Below, piece after piece: positions 28,783 to 36,982 of a stretch of DNA of 64,000 bases (the first letter of the stretch is position 1; each line of letters begins with the position of its first letter). The stretch spans positions 41,102 through 105,101 of the forward strand of contig NZ_BJYT01000015.1 of the NCBI RefSeq assembly GCF_007991655.1, read 5' to 3'. The notes under the pieces were generated by a model. It was not told where the DNA came from and did no database searches. It was given only the letters and a program-made list of their open reading frames with translations. The translations under genes and the position numbers were made by a program. Source of the DNA: Segetibacter aerophilus (GTDB lineage Bacteria > Bacteroidota > Bacteroidia > Chitinophagales > Chitinophagaceae).

Positions 28783-28790
28783 TACATTTG
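28783..28790 (+). promoter_or_regulatory. -7 box TACATTTG upstream of the MscS gene
   Basis: This is a perfect TAnnTTTG box 18 bases before the ATG at 28809. It suggests a leader of roughly a dozen bases. No clear -33 was found. Confidence 0.4.
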
Positions 28791-28808
28791 TCACTAAAAT
28801 TGGTTTGA

Positions 28809-29594
28809 ATGAAATTCGAAGACTTTTATTTAAAAGGATATAACTGGATTGTGAGATATGGACTGCGAGCAATTGTAGCGCTTATACTTTTATCAATAGG
28901 TTTTTGGGTAATAGGAAAAATAAAAAACCTTCTGCATAACTCCCTGGATAAACGCAATGTTGATCCATCGCTTCGTCCTTTTTTATTAAGTGTTTCAGTT
29001 ATCTTTTTACAAGGTCTTCTTTTGCTTGCGGCAATGCAGGTAGTAGGTATACAGATGACCATCTTTGCTGCATTTGTGGGTGCTTTTGGTGTAGCTGCCG
29101 GTCTGGCTTTGTCGGGTACACTTCAAAACTTTACCAGCGGTGTTTTAATTCTTATTCTAAAGCCTTTTAGGGTTGGTGATAATATTATCGCGCAGGGGCA
29201 TGAAGGCATCGTTCATTCAATAGAAATTTTCTACACCATCGTAACAACGTTCGATAATAGAACTGTCATTCTTCCAAACAGCAAATTGTCAAACGAGGTG
29301 ATTGTAAATCTTAGCAGGGAGGGAATTCGAAGACTCGATGTCGAGATAAAGCTTCCTTTTGCAATCCCTTTTGATAACGTGAGAGCAGTGCTGGAAAATA
29401 CAATCCGGGCTAACACAGATCTTTTGAAAGAGCCAAAATTTCGTATCGGTGTTTCGTCTGTAGATCCTGACGGCTATAAAGTTATAGTCAACACGTGGGT
29501 AAAGCCTGAAGGTTACCAGGATATCAAGTTACAATTGCAGCAAAAAATCATGGAAGATGTTGTTGCTGGAGGTATTAAACTTCCGGGATTGTAA
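28809..29594 (+). CDS. MscS-family mechanosensitive channel
   Basis: This is a small mechanosensitive channel with three transmembrane helices (about residues 15-35, 55-78 and 82-110). The pore-lining TM3 is rich in Gly and Ala (VGAFGVAAGLALSGTLQNF). A cytoplasmic beta/alpha vestibule follows (PFRVGDNIIAQGHEGIVHSI, VILPNSKLSNEVIVN). It releases solutes under hypo-osmotic shock. The length of 261 aa is close to E. coli MscS. It is convergent with trmD (19 bases between the stops). Confidence 0.93.
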   Translation: MKFEDFYLKGYNWIVRYGLRAIVALILLSIGFWVIGKIKNLLHNSLDKRNVDPSLRPFLLSVSVIFLQGLLLLAAMQVVGIQMTIFAAFVGAFGVAAGLALSGTLQNFTSGVLILILKPFRVGDNIIAQGHEGIVHSIEIFYTIVTTFDNRTVILPNSKLSNEVIVNLSREGIRRLDVEIKLPFAIPFDNVRAVLENTIRANTDLLKEPKFRIGVSSVDPDGYKVIVNTWVKPEGYQDIKLQLQQKIMEDVVAGGIKLPGL

Positions 29595-29612
29595 ATGCCC
29601 GATCTATTCATT

Positions 29613-30290
29613 TTAATCCTCTAGCAAATCAGGCCTCCTTTCTTTTGTTCTTTCAATAGATTGGTTGGTTCTCCACTCATCTACTTTTTTAGGGTCGCCT
29701 GCCAGCAACACGTCTGGTACTTTCCAGCCTTTGAAATCTGCCGGTCGGGTATACACCGGAGGAGCTAGCAAATTGTCCTGGAAGGAGTCGAAGAGGGCAG
29801 AGGTTTCATTACTTAAAACCCCCGGAATCAATCTTCCGATGGAGTCTACTACGACTGCGGCGGCTAGTTCACCACCGCTTAGAACATAGTCTCCAATCGA
29901 AATTTCCATTGTTACGTAATGTTGCCTAATACGTTCGTCAATTCCTTTGTAGTGCCCACAGATAATAAGTAGGTTTTCTTTCAGTGATAACCGATTCGCT
30001 ATCTTTTGATTGAAGGTTGCTCCATCAGGAGTCATATAAATGATCTCATCATATTTTTGATCTTGCTGCAATGTATCTATTGCATCTGCTAATGGCTGGC
30101 ACATCATTACCATTCCTGCGCCCCCTCCAAACTGGTAGTCGTCGACCTGCTTTTGTTTGCTCGTGCTAAAGTCGCGGAGGTTAATAACATTCACTTCAAA
30201 CAAACCCTTTTCTTTTGCCCTTTTTAAGATAGAATGAGAGAAAGGGCTTTCCAACAAAGCCGGAACAACACTGAGAATGTCAATTTTCAT
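29613..30290 (-). CDS. trmD: tRNA (guanine-N1)-methyltransferase TrmD
   Basis: TrmD methylates G37 of tRNAs using SAM and prevents frameshifting. It has KIDILSVVPALLESPFSHSI at the start, DDYQFGGGAGMVMMCQPL, the trefoil-knot SAM region IICGHYKGIDERI and EISIGDYVLSGGE. The C-terminal helix has TRPADFKGWKVPDVLLAGDP and IERTKERRPDLL. The length of 225 aa is normal. In many bacteria trmD follows rpsP and rimM, but here it lies about 12 kb away on the other strand. The -7 box TATTTTTG stands four bases before the ATG. Confidence 0.97.
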   Translation of the reverse strand: MKIDILSVVPALLESPFSHSILKRAKEKGLFEVNVINLRDFSTSKQKQVDDYQFGGGAGMVMMCQPLADAIDTLQQDQKYDEIIYMTPDGATFNQKIANRLSLKENLLIICGHYKGIDERIRQHYVTMEISIGDYVLSGGELAAAVVVDSIGRLIPGVLSNETSALFDSFQDNLLAPPVYTRPADFKGWKVPDVLLAGDPKKVDEWRTNQSIERTKERRPDLLED

Positions 30291-30294
30291 TTGT

Positions 30295-30302
30295 CAAAAA
30301 TA
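30295..30302 (-). promoter_or_regulatory. -7 box TATTTTTG abutting trmD
   Basis: This is a perfect TAnnTTTG box on the minus strand. ACAA separates it from the trmD ATG, suggesting a leaderless transcript. Confidence 0.45.
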
Positions 30303-30401
30303 CTATAAACACACCTTTACTGCCTGAACTTGGGCGGAGCTATTAGAAGGTAAAATTATAATGGAACTTAAAGTCAATAAGACACTGAAAGTCTTCCACA
30401 A

Positions 30402-30794
30402 TTAAACATCTTCGACAAAATCATCGAGATCTCTTCTTTCTTTTTTGGTTGGTCGTCCAATTTTGCTAAGTCGCTTGCCGGTATGAAATGATGTCGCTTG
30501 TGTTTTTGTTGGTTCAAGCTCTTCTGAAGGCGTAAGGTCTATGTAATACTTTACAGCTTCAGCATATTGAACTCTATTTGCAAGCAGGCCAGTTACTTTT
30601 ATAATCCACTTTCTTGCCTCAGTTTTTATTTCATATTCGTCGCCCACTGTAACAGCCTTTGAGGCTTTTATCGAATCTCCTTTAAATTTTACCTTGCCTT
30701 TTTCGCAGGCTTCACTTGCCAGGCTCCTGGTTTTAAATACGCGTATCGCCCACAGGTATTTGTCTATTCGTAATTTTTCTTTTACTTCTGCCAT
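30402..30794 (-). CDS. S4-domain RNA-binding protein (Hsp15-like)
   Basis: This is a 130-aa RNA-binding protein of the Hsp15/HslR family. E. coli Hsp15 rescues stalled 50S-peptidyl-tRNA complexes. The S4 domain is LRIDKYLWAIRVFKTRSLAS, ACEKGKVKFKGDSIKASKAV and VGDEYEI. The basic tail TGKRLSKIGRPTKKERRDLD is typical. The start MAEVKEKLRIDKY (ATG 30794) was chosen: the longer frame to 30866 adds a hydrophobic stretch unlike the family. The role here is inferred from the family. Confidence 0.88.
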   Translation of the reverse strand: MAEVKEKLRIDKYLWAIRVFKTRSLASEACEKGKVKFKGDSIKASKAVTVGDEYEIKTEARKWIIKVTGLLANRVQYAEAVKYYIDLTPSEELEPTKTQATSFHTGKRLSKIGRPTKKERRDLDDFVEDV

Positions 30795-30827
30795 AACTAT
30801 AGTTAAAACATTTAAACTGCTGATTTT

Positions 30828-30835
30828 CAAAATTA
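30828..30835 (-). promoter_or_regulatory. -7 box TAATTTTG upstream of the S4-domain gene
   Basis: This is a perfect TAnnTTTG on the minus strand, 33 bases before the ATG at 30794, leaving a leader of about 25 to 30 bases. It also lies inside the rejected longer frame, which supports the short start. Confidence 0.4.
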
Positions 30836-30927
30836 GCTCAAATGATAAAATGAATGCCAGCTGCACCGAGTGATACAGTTACAACGGAGCGTCGCAACAA
30901 AAGCTGCATTTTATTTAAATGTTGGCT

Positions 30928-30965
30928 AAAATCAATCCCGACATATTATTGCCGGGATTGATTTT
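30928..30965 (-). terminator. Terminator of the M20 dipeptidase gene
   Basis: AAAATCAATCCCG at 30928-30940 pairs perfectly with CGGGATTGATTTT at 30953-30965 (13 bp). A weak relative of the dispersed repeat (GAGCGTCGCAAC, 30887-30898) lies just to its left. Confidence 0.88.
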
Positions 30966-30982
30966 CTTACTTAAAAAGGTTC

Positions 30983-32356
30983 TTAGTCACCTTTCATTTC
31001 TGCAAAATATTTATGGAAATAAGGGATGGTTTCAATGCCTTTATAAAAATTAGCAAGATCGAATTTTTCATTCGGGCTATGTAGGTTGTCGCTATCTAAA
31101 CCAAAGCCTAGGAAGACGGTTTTAAGCCCAAGCATACTTTGAAAAAGGGAAGTAATAGGAATACTTCCGCCACCCCTAACGGGAATGGGAGATTTGCCAA
31201 AGGTTGTCTCGATAGCTTTAGCGGCAGCCTGGTATTCGATGCTATCTACGGGAGTTAAATAAGGATCGCCGCCGTGATGTTCAGAAGCTTTAACCGATAC
31301 ACCGCCAGGTGCGATTGACTCGATGTGTTTAATGAGCACTTCGGTCATTTTTGCGCTCGTCTGGTTTGGAACAAGGCGGCAACTAATTTTGGCAAACGCT
31401 TTTGAAGGCAAAACTGTTTTAGCCCCTTCTCCAGTGTACCCACCCCAGATACCGTTCACTTCTAATGTCGGGCGGATGCCGGTTCTTTCATTGGTAGTAT
31501 AGCCTTTTTCGCCCCATAATTCCTTAACGCCCAAATCTTGTTTATACTCATCTTCGTCGTAAGGTGCTTTTGCCATTTCAGCCCGTTCTGTGTCATTAGA
31601 CTCTAGCACGTCATCGTAAAAACCGGGAATGGTTATATGGTTGTTCTCGTCATGCAGGCTGGCGATCATCTTTGCAAGAATGGTGATTGGATTAGCGACC
31701 GCGCCACCGTACACTCCGCTGTGCAAATCGCGGTTCGGGCCAGTAACTTCTACTTCTATATAGGTAAGGCCACGAACGCCAACATCTATACTCGGGGTTT
31801 GAAGGCTAAGCATAGCAGTGTCACTTATTAGTATGACATCTGCTTTCAACATGTCTTTCTTTTCTTTGATAAAAGTGGCGAGGTTTGGACTTCCAACTTC
31901 TTCTTCGCCCTCTATTATAAACTTAAGGTTTGTGGAAAGACTGTTTGTTTGCACCATTGTTTCAAACGCCTTGATGTGCATATAAAACTGTCCCTTATCA
32001 TCGCAAGCACCTCTTGCATAAATCTTATCATCTTTTATGACAGGCTCGAATGGTCCACTATGCCACAACTCTAATGGATCAGGAGGTTGTACATCGTAAT
32101 GGCCATAAACAAGGACCGTTGGTTTTGTTGGGTCAACCATTTTCTCTCCATATACAACCGGATAGCCACTCGTTTCAAATATTTCTGCCTTATCTGCGCC
32201 GGCCTGTAATAGTCTTTCTTTAACTGCCTCCGCACACTTTTTCATATCTGCCTTATGTTCACTCCTGGCGCTGATGCTAGGTATACGAAGCAGCTCCAGC
32301 AGTTCATTTAAAAACCGATCTTTATTTTTCGATTGATACTCTTTCCAGGCTTGCAT
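30983..32356 (-). CDS. M20-family dipeptidase (CNDP/DapE-like)
   Basis: This is a two-zinc peptidase that hydrolyses dipeptides. The metal and catalytic motifs are VYGHYDVQPPDP (His and Asp), ARGACDDKGQ (bridging Asp), EGEEEVGSPNL (catalytic Glu and ligand), ISDTAML (Asp) and the C-terminal LHSPNEKF (His). The dimerisation insert lies at about residues 195-350. No signal peptide is seen, so it is cytoplasmic. The length of 457 aa is typical. It appears to be a single-gene unit ending in a strong terminator. Confidence 0.92.
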   Translation of the reverse strand: MQAWKEYQSKNKDRFLNELLELLRIPSISARSEHKADMKKCAEAVKERLLQAGADKAEIFETSGYPVVYGEKMVDPTKPTVLVYGHYDVQPPDPLELWHSGPFEPVIKDDKIYARGACDDKGQFYMHIKAFETMVQTNSLSTNLKFIIEGEEEVGSPNLATFIKEKKDMLKADVILISDTAMLSLQTPSIDVGVRGLTYIEVEVTGPNRDLHSGVYGGAVANPITILAKMIASLHDENNHITIPGFYDDVLESNDTERAEMAKAPYDEDEYKQDLGVKELWGEKGYTTNERTGIRPTLEVNGIWGGYTGEGAKTVLPSKAFAKISCRLVPNQTSAKMTEVLIKHIESIAPGGVSVKASEHHGGDPYLTPVDSIEYQAAAKAIETTFGKSPIPVRGGGSIPITSLFQSMLGLKTVFLGFGLDSDNLHSPNEKFDLANFYKGIETIPYFHKYFAEMKGD

Positions 32357-32597
32357 TTGGTAGCTTTTTTTTAGGATCTGTTAGGAATAAATACAGGGCG
32401 AATATATGCACTTAAAATAAAAAGATATGAACGAACCAATACTGAAAGGATGCCGCGATGAGAAATATTAAAACGAGTTGCGACGAAAAATTTTATCTTT
32501 AATTTTCGGGAATCGACAGTAAAAAGCTTCAAAGCTTTAAACAGGTAGCGGAGTAAAATTCATAATAATAATCCAAAAAGAATAAATAAAGAAAACT

Positions 32598-33236
32598 ATG
32601 AAAAAAGCCCTTTTGCCGATATATTTTATAGCGGCAGCGATACTAGTAACAGCTTGTAAAAAGGAAACCGCAGCAGATCCTCCGGCAAATAATTTTGGCC
32701 CTTCGACAACCGGTAGTAATTGGACTTATAAATATACTGAAGGCACCGCCTCTACCACATTTAAACTTACTGCTACGAACCGTGATACTACCGCAAATGG
32801 TAAGACATATAAAGTGTATACAAGCTCAGACGGCTCTACTACCTACATGGGAAAGATTGGATCTGATTACTACCGTTTTGCCTCTTTCCCTTCCATCGGT
32901 GTTAATAGCTTTGAGGAGTTGTATTTAAAAGATGATAAAGGGTTAAACGATACATGGACAGGGACTGCATCATTTACTTACCTGGGCGCAAATCTTACGG
33001 CAAACTTAAACTATGCTATTAAAGGCAAAGGAGAAAGTCGTACAGTAAATGGAAAGTTATTTGATAATGTAACGCATGTAAGATTAGATATCTCTTTGTT
33101 TGGAACCGTGGTTGGAGGAGGAGATTTCTATTATGCGCAAGGCGTTGGATTGATAGAAGACACGATCGCAGTTACAGCTCCCGGTGCCCAGCCTTATACT
33201 TCAAAACAGGAAATAATATCTTACGAGATAAAATAA
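32598..33236 (+). CDS. Hypothetical lipoprotein
   Basis: This 212-aa exported protein has a type II (lipoprotein) signal: MKKALLPIYFIAAAILVTAC with Cys at about residue 20 and KKE after it. The mature part is beta-rich (GSNWTYKYTEGTASTTFKL, VYTSSDGSTTYMGKIGSDYY) and acidic to neutral. No known domain is recognised. It is probably anchored in the outer membrane. It is a single gene. Confidence 0.75.
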   Translation: MKKALLPIYFIAAAILVTACKKETAADPPANNFGPSTTGSNWTYKYTEGTASTTFKLTATNRDTTANGKTYKVYTSSDGSTTYMGKIGSDYYRFASFPSIGVNSFEELYLKDDKGLNDTWTGTASFTYLGANLTANLNYAIKGKGESRTVNGKLFDNVTHVRLDISLFGTVVGGGDFYYAQGVGLIEDTIAVTAPGAQPYTSKQEIISYEIK

Positions 33237-33374
33237 GGAAGCACAAAAAGACGGCAACAAGTCCTAATAAGTGCAGTTGCAGGAATTGAAAGCAGGAGAG
33301 ATTTGTTTAAGTATAAATTAATTAAAGTGGAAAAAAATTAATCACAATTTTTCTACATGTATCGCTTATCTCAT

Positions 33375-33382
33375 TACATTTG
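33375..33382 (+). promoter_or_regulatory. Orphan -7 box TACATTTG
   Basis: This is a perfect TAnnTTTG box on the plus strand, with no plus-strand gene downstream. The next 85 bases contain CTC/GAG and CAGCCT/AGGCTG inverted repeats and run into the end of the CDF gene. See the finding on a possible small RNA. Confidence 0.25.
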
Positions 33383-33465
33383 CTTCACGATTGAGCGATT
33401 TGCCATCCATCAGCCTTTGCCGGTTTTTCTCGATTAAGAGAGGAGTCAGCAGAGGCTGAGCCAAT

Positions 33466-34464
33466 TTATGCAGCGTCCTTTTTGAGGCGGTGCATTTGGT
33501 TGGTGAGAAGATTTTCAAGTGTCCATTCTACTTTATGTTCAAAAGGATGTTGTCTTACGGGACAGGAGAGTTTGTCGCACAAGGGGCAGCTGAAAGCAAG
33601 ACAACCATCAGTATGAACAAAGAACTCAATTGCGCTTCCAAATTCCCTTGTAATTAAATTCATCAAAGTGTCAATTTCACTTTGTGCTTCGTGCACGTTC
33701 AAATACCAGGGAACAGTAAGGTGACAATCGATGTGAAGATGACTACCGTATTTTATGATGCGGAAATTGTGTAGGTCAATCCAGTTAACACGCCTGTTCT
33801 TATTTAAGAAGTCGACAATCTCTTGCAAAAGCTGCATGTCTTGTTCATCCATAATGCCCGCCAACGATTGTCTTATAATCTTATAGCCATTATACATTAT
33901 ATAGCCTGACATAAAAATCGCAATCACTTTATCAAGCCAGAAAAGCTTTGTAACAACCATTAGTAGTAATCCGACAATAATGGCGAGGGTAGACCAGGTA
34001 TCAGTTTGCAAATGACGCCCACTGGCCTGCAGAGCGAGAGAATGGTTTCTTTTGCCAATTTTTAGGCAGATTACTCCCGCGACATAATTCACGATGGCGG
34101 TGCCTGCTACCATTATTAGTCCCGCATCCAACTTACCTAATGGGTTGGGCGAAATAAAATTGATAATCGTTTCGTACAAAATCACAACTCCTGCAGCAAC
34201 GATCAGGGTTCCTTCCACGGCTGCTGAAACAAATTCCGCTTTCCCATGTCCGTACGGATGTTCCTCATCCCGTGGCTTTGCTGCTATAAACAGACTATAT
34301 AGTCCTATGCCTCCAGCTACTACGTTCACAATGCTCTCCAAAGCATCCGTTAAAATAGCGAGTGAATTGGTAAGATAGTAGGCAATGACTTTAGCCACAA
34401 AAAGGACAACCGATAAAGCAGTGATCCACTTCTGCACTTTTAAATTATAACTCGCTGATTGCAA
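33466..34464 (-). CDS. Cation diffusion facilitator (CDF) transporter
   Basis: This metal-cation/proton antiporter exports zinc, manganese or a related ion. Six hydrophobic segments start at WITALSVVLFVAKVIAYYL. The metal-site motif TDALESIVNVVAG has ALES in place of the common HxxxD arrangement. HPYGHGKAEFVSA marks TM3/4. The C-terminal cytoplasmic domain has HLHIDCHLTV and a Cys-rich tail (CLAFSCPLCDKLSCP) that may bind metal. The frame is open to ATG 34575, but that ATG sits inside the SOD terminator. TTG 34464, giving MQSASYNLKVQKW, fits the family better, so the start is uncertain. Confidence 0.85.
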   Translation of the reverse strand: MQSASYNLKVQKWITALSVVLFVAKVIAYYLTNSLAILTDALESIVNVVAGGIGLYSLFIAAKPRDEEHPYGHGKAEFVSAAVEGTLIVAAGVVILYETIINFISPNPLGKLDAGLIMVAGTAIVNYVAGVICLKIGKRNHSLALQASGRHLQTDTWSTLAIIVGLLLMVVTKLFWLDKVIAIFMSGYIMYNGYKIIRQSLAGIMDEQDMQLLQEIVDFLNKNRRVNWIDLHNFRIIKYGSHLHIDCHLTVPWYLNVHEAQSEIDTLMNLITREFGSAIEFFVHTDGCLAFSCPLCDKLSCPVRQHPFEHKVEWTLENLLTNQMHRLKKDAA

Positions 34465-34567
34465 AGGCTTATACTTTTTATTTGGCTGACTAATAAAACC
34501 ACGATGATTGGTTCTTCTGGTAAATAGGTCAAGATGATAAGGGCTATTACAACATAAATAGAAGTGA

Positions 34568-34596
34568 AAAAGCACTGCAAATGTAGCAGTGCTTTT
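34568..34596 (-). terminator. Terminator of the lptF-sod operon
   Basis: AAAAGCACTGC at 34568-34578 pairs with GCAGTGCTTTT at 34586-34596 (11 bp) downstream of the minus-strand SOD gene. It covers the upstream ATG of the CDF frame. Confidence 0.85.
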
Positions 34597-34664
34597 AAAT
34601 ATATCATTAATTCAAAAATGGTTTTAAATACATGCAAACCTTCACCCCTTAACAAGAACTTTGC

Positions 34665-35423
34665 TTATTTCGCAGCAGTATCAAAACGCTCGCTAACAAA
34701 TGACCAATTAACAACGTTCCACCAATTGGTAATGTAATCAGGTCTTTTGTTTTGATATTTAAGATAGTAGGCATGTTCCCACACATCCAGGCCTAAAACA
34801 GGAAACCCTTTTAAGTCGCTTACATTCATTAATGGATTATCCTGGTTAGGTGTTGAACCTATTTTTAATTTTTTGTCAGGTGTCATTACAAGCCATGCCC
34901 AGCCACTGCCAAAACGATTTTTACCTGCATCGCTAAACTGGGTTGTAAAAGCTTCAAAGGAGCCAAAGTCTCTTGTAATAGCTGACATCAGGCGTTGGCC
35001 TGGTTTTGCACTTTGTTTCGGCCCCATCACTTTCCAGAATAGTTCATGATTATAGTGTCCTCCCGCGTTATTGCGCATTTTGGGAGTATACTTTGAAATA
35101 TTACCGAGCAAATTCTCAAGACTTGTATTAGCAGGATTTACCCCTTCAGCGGCAGTTGCTTCTGCTAGATTTTTAGCATAAGTAGCGGCATGTTTCGAAT
35201 AATGAATTTCCATTGTAGTTGCGTCAATAGAAGGTTCAAGGGCACTGTAACTATAGGGTAGAGGCTGCTGCGTATAAGGGATCGGGGGTAAGTTTTTAAC
35301 CATTGCATGAGCGGCATTACAAGAAAAAACTGAAGGCAATACTGTAGTAGAAAGGCTTAGTGCCACTCCCGCCTTGCCCGCTTGCTCAATAAAACTTCGC
35401 CTGGATAACTGCTCTTTTTTCAT
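34665..35423 (-). CDS. Tat-exported Fe/Mn superoxide dismutase
   Basis: This enzyme converts superoxide to oxygen and hydrogen peroxide. Residues 1 to about 40 form a twin-arginine signal (LSRRSFIEQAGKAGVAL), so the folded metalloenzyme is exported to the periplasm. The Fe/Mn ligands are intact: His in IHYSKHAATY, His in HYNHELFWKVM, and Asp and His in DVWEHAYYLKYQN. The length is about 250 aa including the signal. Metal choice cannot be fixed from sequence alone. It starts ten bases after the LptF/G-type gene and shares its transcript. Confidence 0.93.
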   Translation of the reverse strand: MKKEQLSRRSFIEQAGKAGVALSLSTTVLPSVFSCNAAHAMVKNLPPIPYTQQPLPYSYSALEPSIDATTMEIHYSKHAATYAKNLAEATAAEGVNPANTSLENLLGNISKYTPKMRNNAGGHYNHELFWKVMGPKQSAKPGQRLMSAITRDFGSFEAFTTQFSDAGKNRFGSGWAWLVMTPDKKLKIGSTPNQDNPLMNVSDLKGFPVLGLDVWEHAYYLKYQNKRPDYITNWWNVVNWSFVSERFDTAAK

Positions 35424-35432
35424 ACGAATCTT

Positions 35433-36875
35433 TTAAGTGGTAATTCTTTTATTTTTAAAATTAGATAAAATAATCCGAAGCCTTTTGAAGGACCGGTAAT
35501 AGTACTCCTGGTTGAATAACTGCGAATCTTTCATGGCTTTATAAGTAAGAAAAAAACTTATAGGGATCAATACAAAAGTTGAAAGCCACATACCGGTAAA
35601 GGCAGACATTACACCACCTCTTACAAACTTCTCGCCGAATGTATTTAGGAGGTGAAATAGAACAAAGAAGATTACAGCAAACACCAAAGGAGTACCAAGG
35701 CCACCTTTCCTGATGATAGAGCCTAGTGGGGCACCGATAAGAAATAAGATCACACAAGCAAACGCCAAAGTGAACTTCCGCTGCAACTCTATTTCGTGGT
35801 ATTTAATGTCTTTTTGTTTGGTATCATAATCAGTGGCAATGAGGTCGATATTAGCCCTGGCAGAACTAACCTGTGTTTGTGCCCTATCCCTTACTAATGT
35901 CTTTGCCGAATCTGGTATCAGGTCATCTGTACTTTTTACGACAGGCAAACTTTTAGGGTCAATTTTATTCAAACCTGTATCAGCATATTTTGGAAAAGTG
36001 AAATAGATAGATACTTCGTTTTGTGCCCTTTTTTCAAAAAGAGAAGCAGTGTTTTTTAAAGAGTCAATCGTTTTACTAAGCTGTCTAACGCTAAGCATTT
36101 TATAGTTGTCGCGGAATGCACTGTCAGAAGTCTTACTCATTTGAAAGCTACTGAGGTCTAAGATCTTTTTGTATTCTTTAAAGCCTACTCGAGTAAACTG
36201 GGTGTTCGTTGTTAAACGGTTTCCTTTTTCTTCGTAGCGCCAGCCGTTCTTTAAATCAAACTCTAATTTGTTTCCCGGCGCAACTTTCATAACGCCGCTC
36301 TCGGCGACAAGGCTGTAATCCTGCAAACCATAATTCTTTTCGTAAATAATCACGTCCTTAATTGTATTTCCATCTTTTGATTTACGGCCGATCTTAATTA
36401 CATACCCTTCTATTTTATCGTAGAATACACCTTCTTTTATGTCGAATGCTGGCTTCGCCACGATAATATCATACTTTAATGTATTAAGCTTCAAGACGGC
36501 AACAGGCATAATATTATTTGCAAACAAAAAAGAAATACCTGCTATAAAAACTGAAACAATGAACAGGGGCTGCATAAACCGAAGCAAAGGAATACCAGCC
36601 GACTTGATCGCAATTAGTTCAAAACTTTCTCCAAGATTTCCAAACGTCATAATCGATGAAAGCAATAGGGCAAGAGGCAAGGCCAATGGTACCCAGTTAA
36701 TGGCGACAAGGCCGGTTAGATGTGCAAGTGTTCCTATATCAAGACCCTTTCCTACGAGATCATCAATATATAGCCAAAAGAACTGCATTACCAGTACGAA
36801 TAGCGCGATAAAGAAAGTTGCGAAAAAGGGCCCTACAAAAGCTTTTATAATTAATGTGTCAAGTTTTTTAATCAC
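35433..36875 (-). CDS. LptF/LptG-family LPS export permease
   Basis: This is an integral inner-membrane subunit of the lipopolysaccharide transport (Lpt) ABC exporter. It has TM segments near residues 12-35, 50-80 and 100-125, a large periplasmic jellyroll domain (about 130-370) and three TMs at the end (FTLAFACVILFLIGAPLGSI onward). FGNLGESFELIAIKSAGIPL is the family-typical coupling helix region. The start codon is GTG at 36875. It could be LptF or LptG. No LptB ATPase is nearby. A -7 box TAAATTTG lies 19 bases upstream. Confidence 0.9.
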   Translation of the reverse strand: MIKKLDTLIIKAFVGPFFATFFIALFVLVMQFFWLYIDDLVGKGLDIGTLAHLTGLVAINWVPLALPLALLLSSIMTFGNLGESFELIAIKSAGIPLLRFMQPLFIVSVFIAGISFLFANNIMPVAVLKLNTLKYDIIVAKPAFDIKEGVFYDKIEGYVIKIGRKSKDGNTIKDVIIYEKNYGLQDYSLVAESGVMKVAPGNKLEFDLKNGWRYEEKGNRLTTNTQFTRVGFKEYKKILDLSSFQMSKTSDSAFRDNYKMLSVRQLSKTIDSLKNTASLFEKRAQNEVSIYFTFPKYADTGLNKIDPKSLPVVKSTDDLIPDSAKTLVRDRAQTQVSSARANIDLIATDYDTKQKDIKYHEIELQRKFTLAFACVILFLIGAPLGSIIRKGGLGTPLVFAVIFFVLFHLLNTFGEKFVRGGVMSAFTGMWLSTFVLIPISFFLTYKAMKDSQLFNQEYYYRSFKRLRIILSNFKNKRITT

Positions 36876-36894
36876 TTTGCAGATTGAGTAGCGA

Positions 36895-36902
36895 CAAATT
36901 TA
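36895..36902 (-). promoter_or_regulatory. -7 box TAAATTTG upstream of the LptF/G gene
   Basis: This is a perfect TAnnTTTG on the minus strand. A leader of about 14 bases to the GTG at 36875 is implied. Confidence 0.4.
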
Positions 36903-36982
36903 GTGCATTAGACAGATGGATACTTATTGCTCAACTTCAGAGACTATTTATTAACACTTGTTTCTTTTATAATTATACTGAT

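Noticed and set aside
32473..32484. TTGCGACG-containing stretch as a further repeat copy
   Set aside because: It shares only eight bases of the core and neither flank, so chance is likely.
34465..34575. Upstream ATG start for the CDF transporter
   Set aside because: The ATG lies inside the SOD terminator stem, and the added 37 residues do not look like the family. TTG 34464 is preferred.
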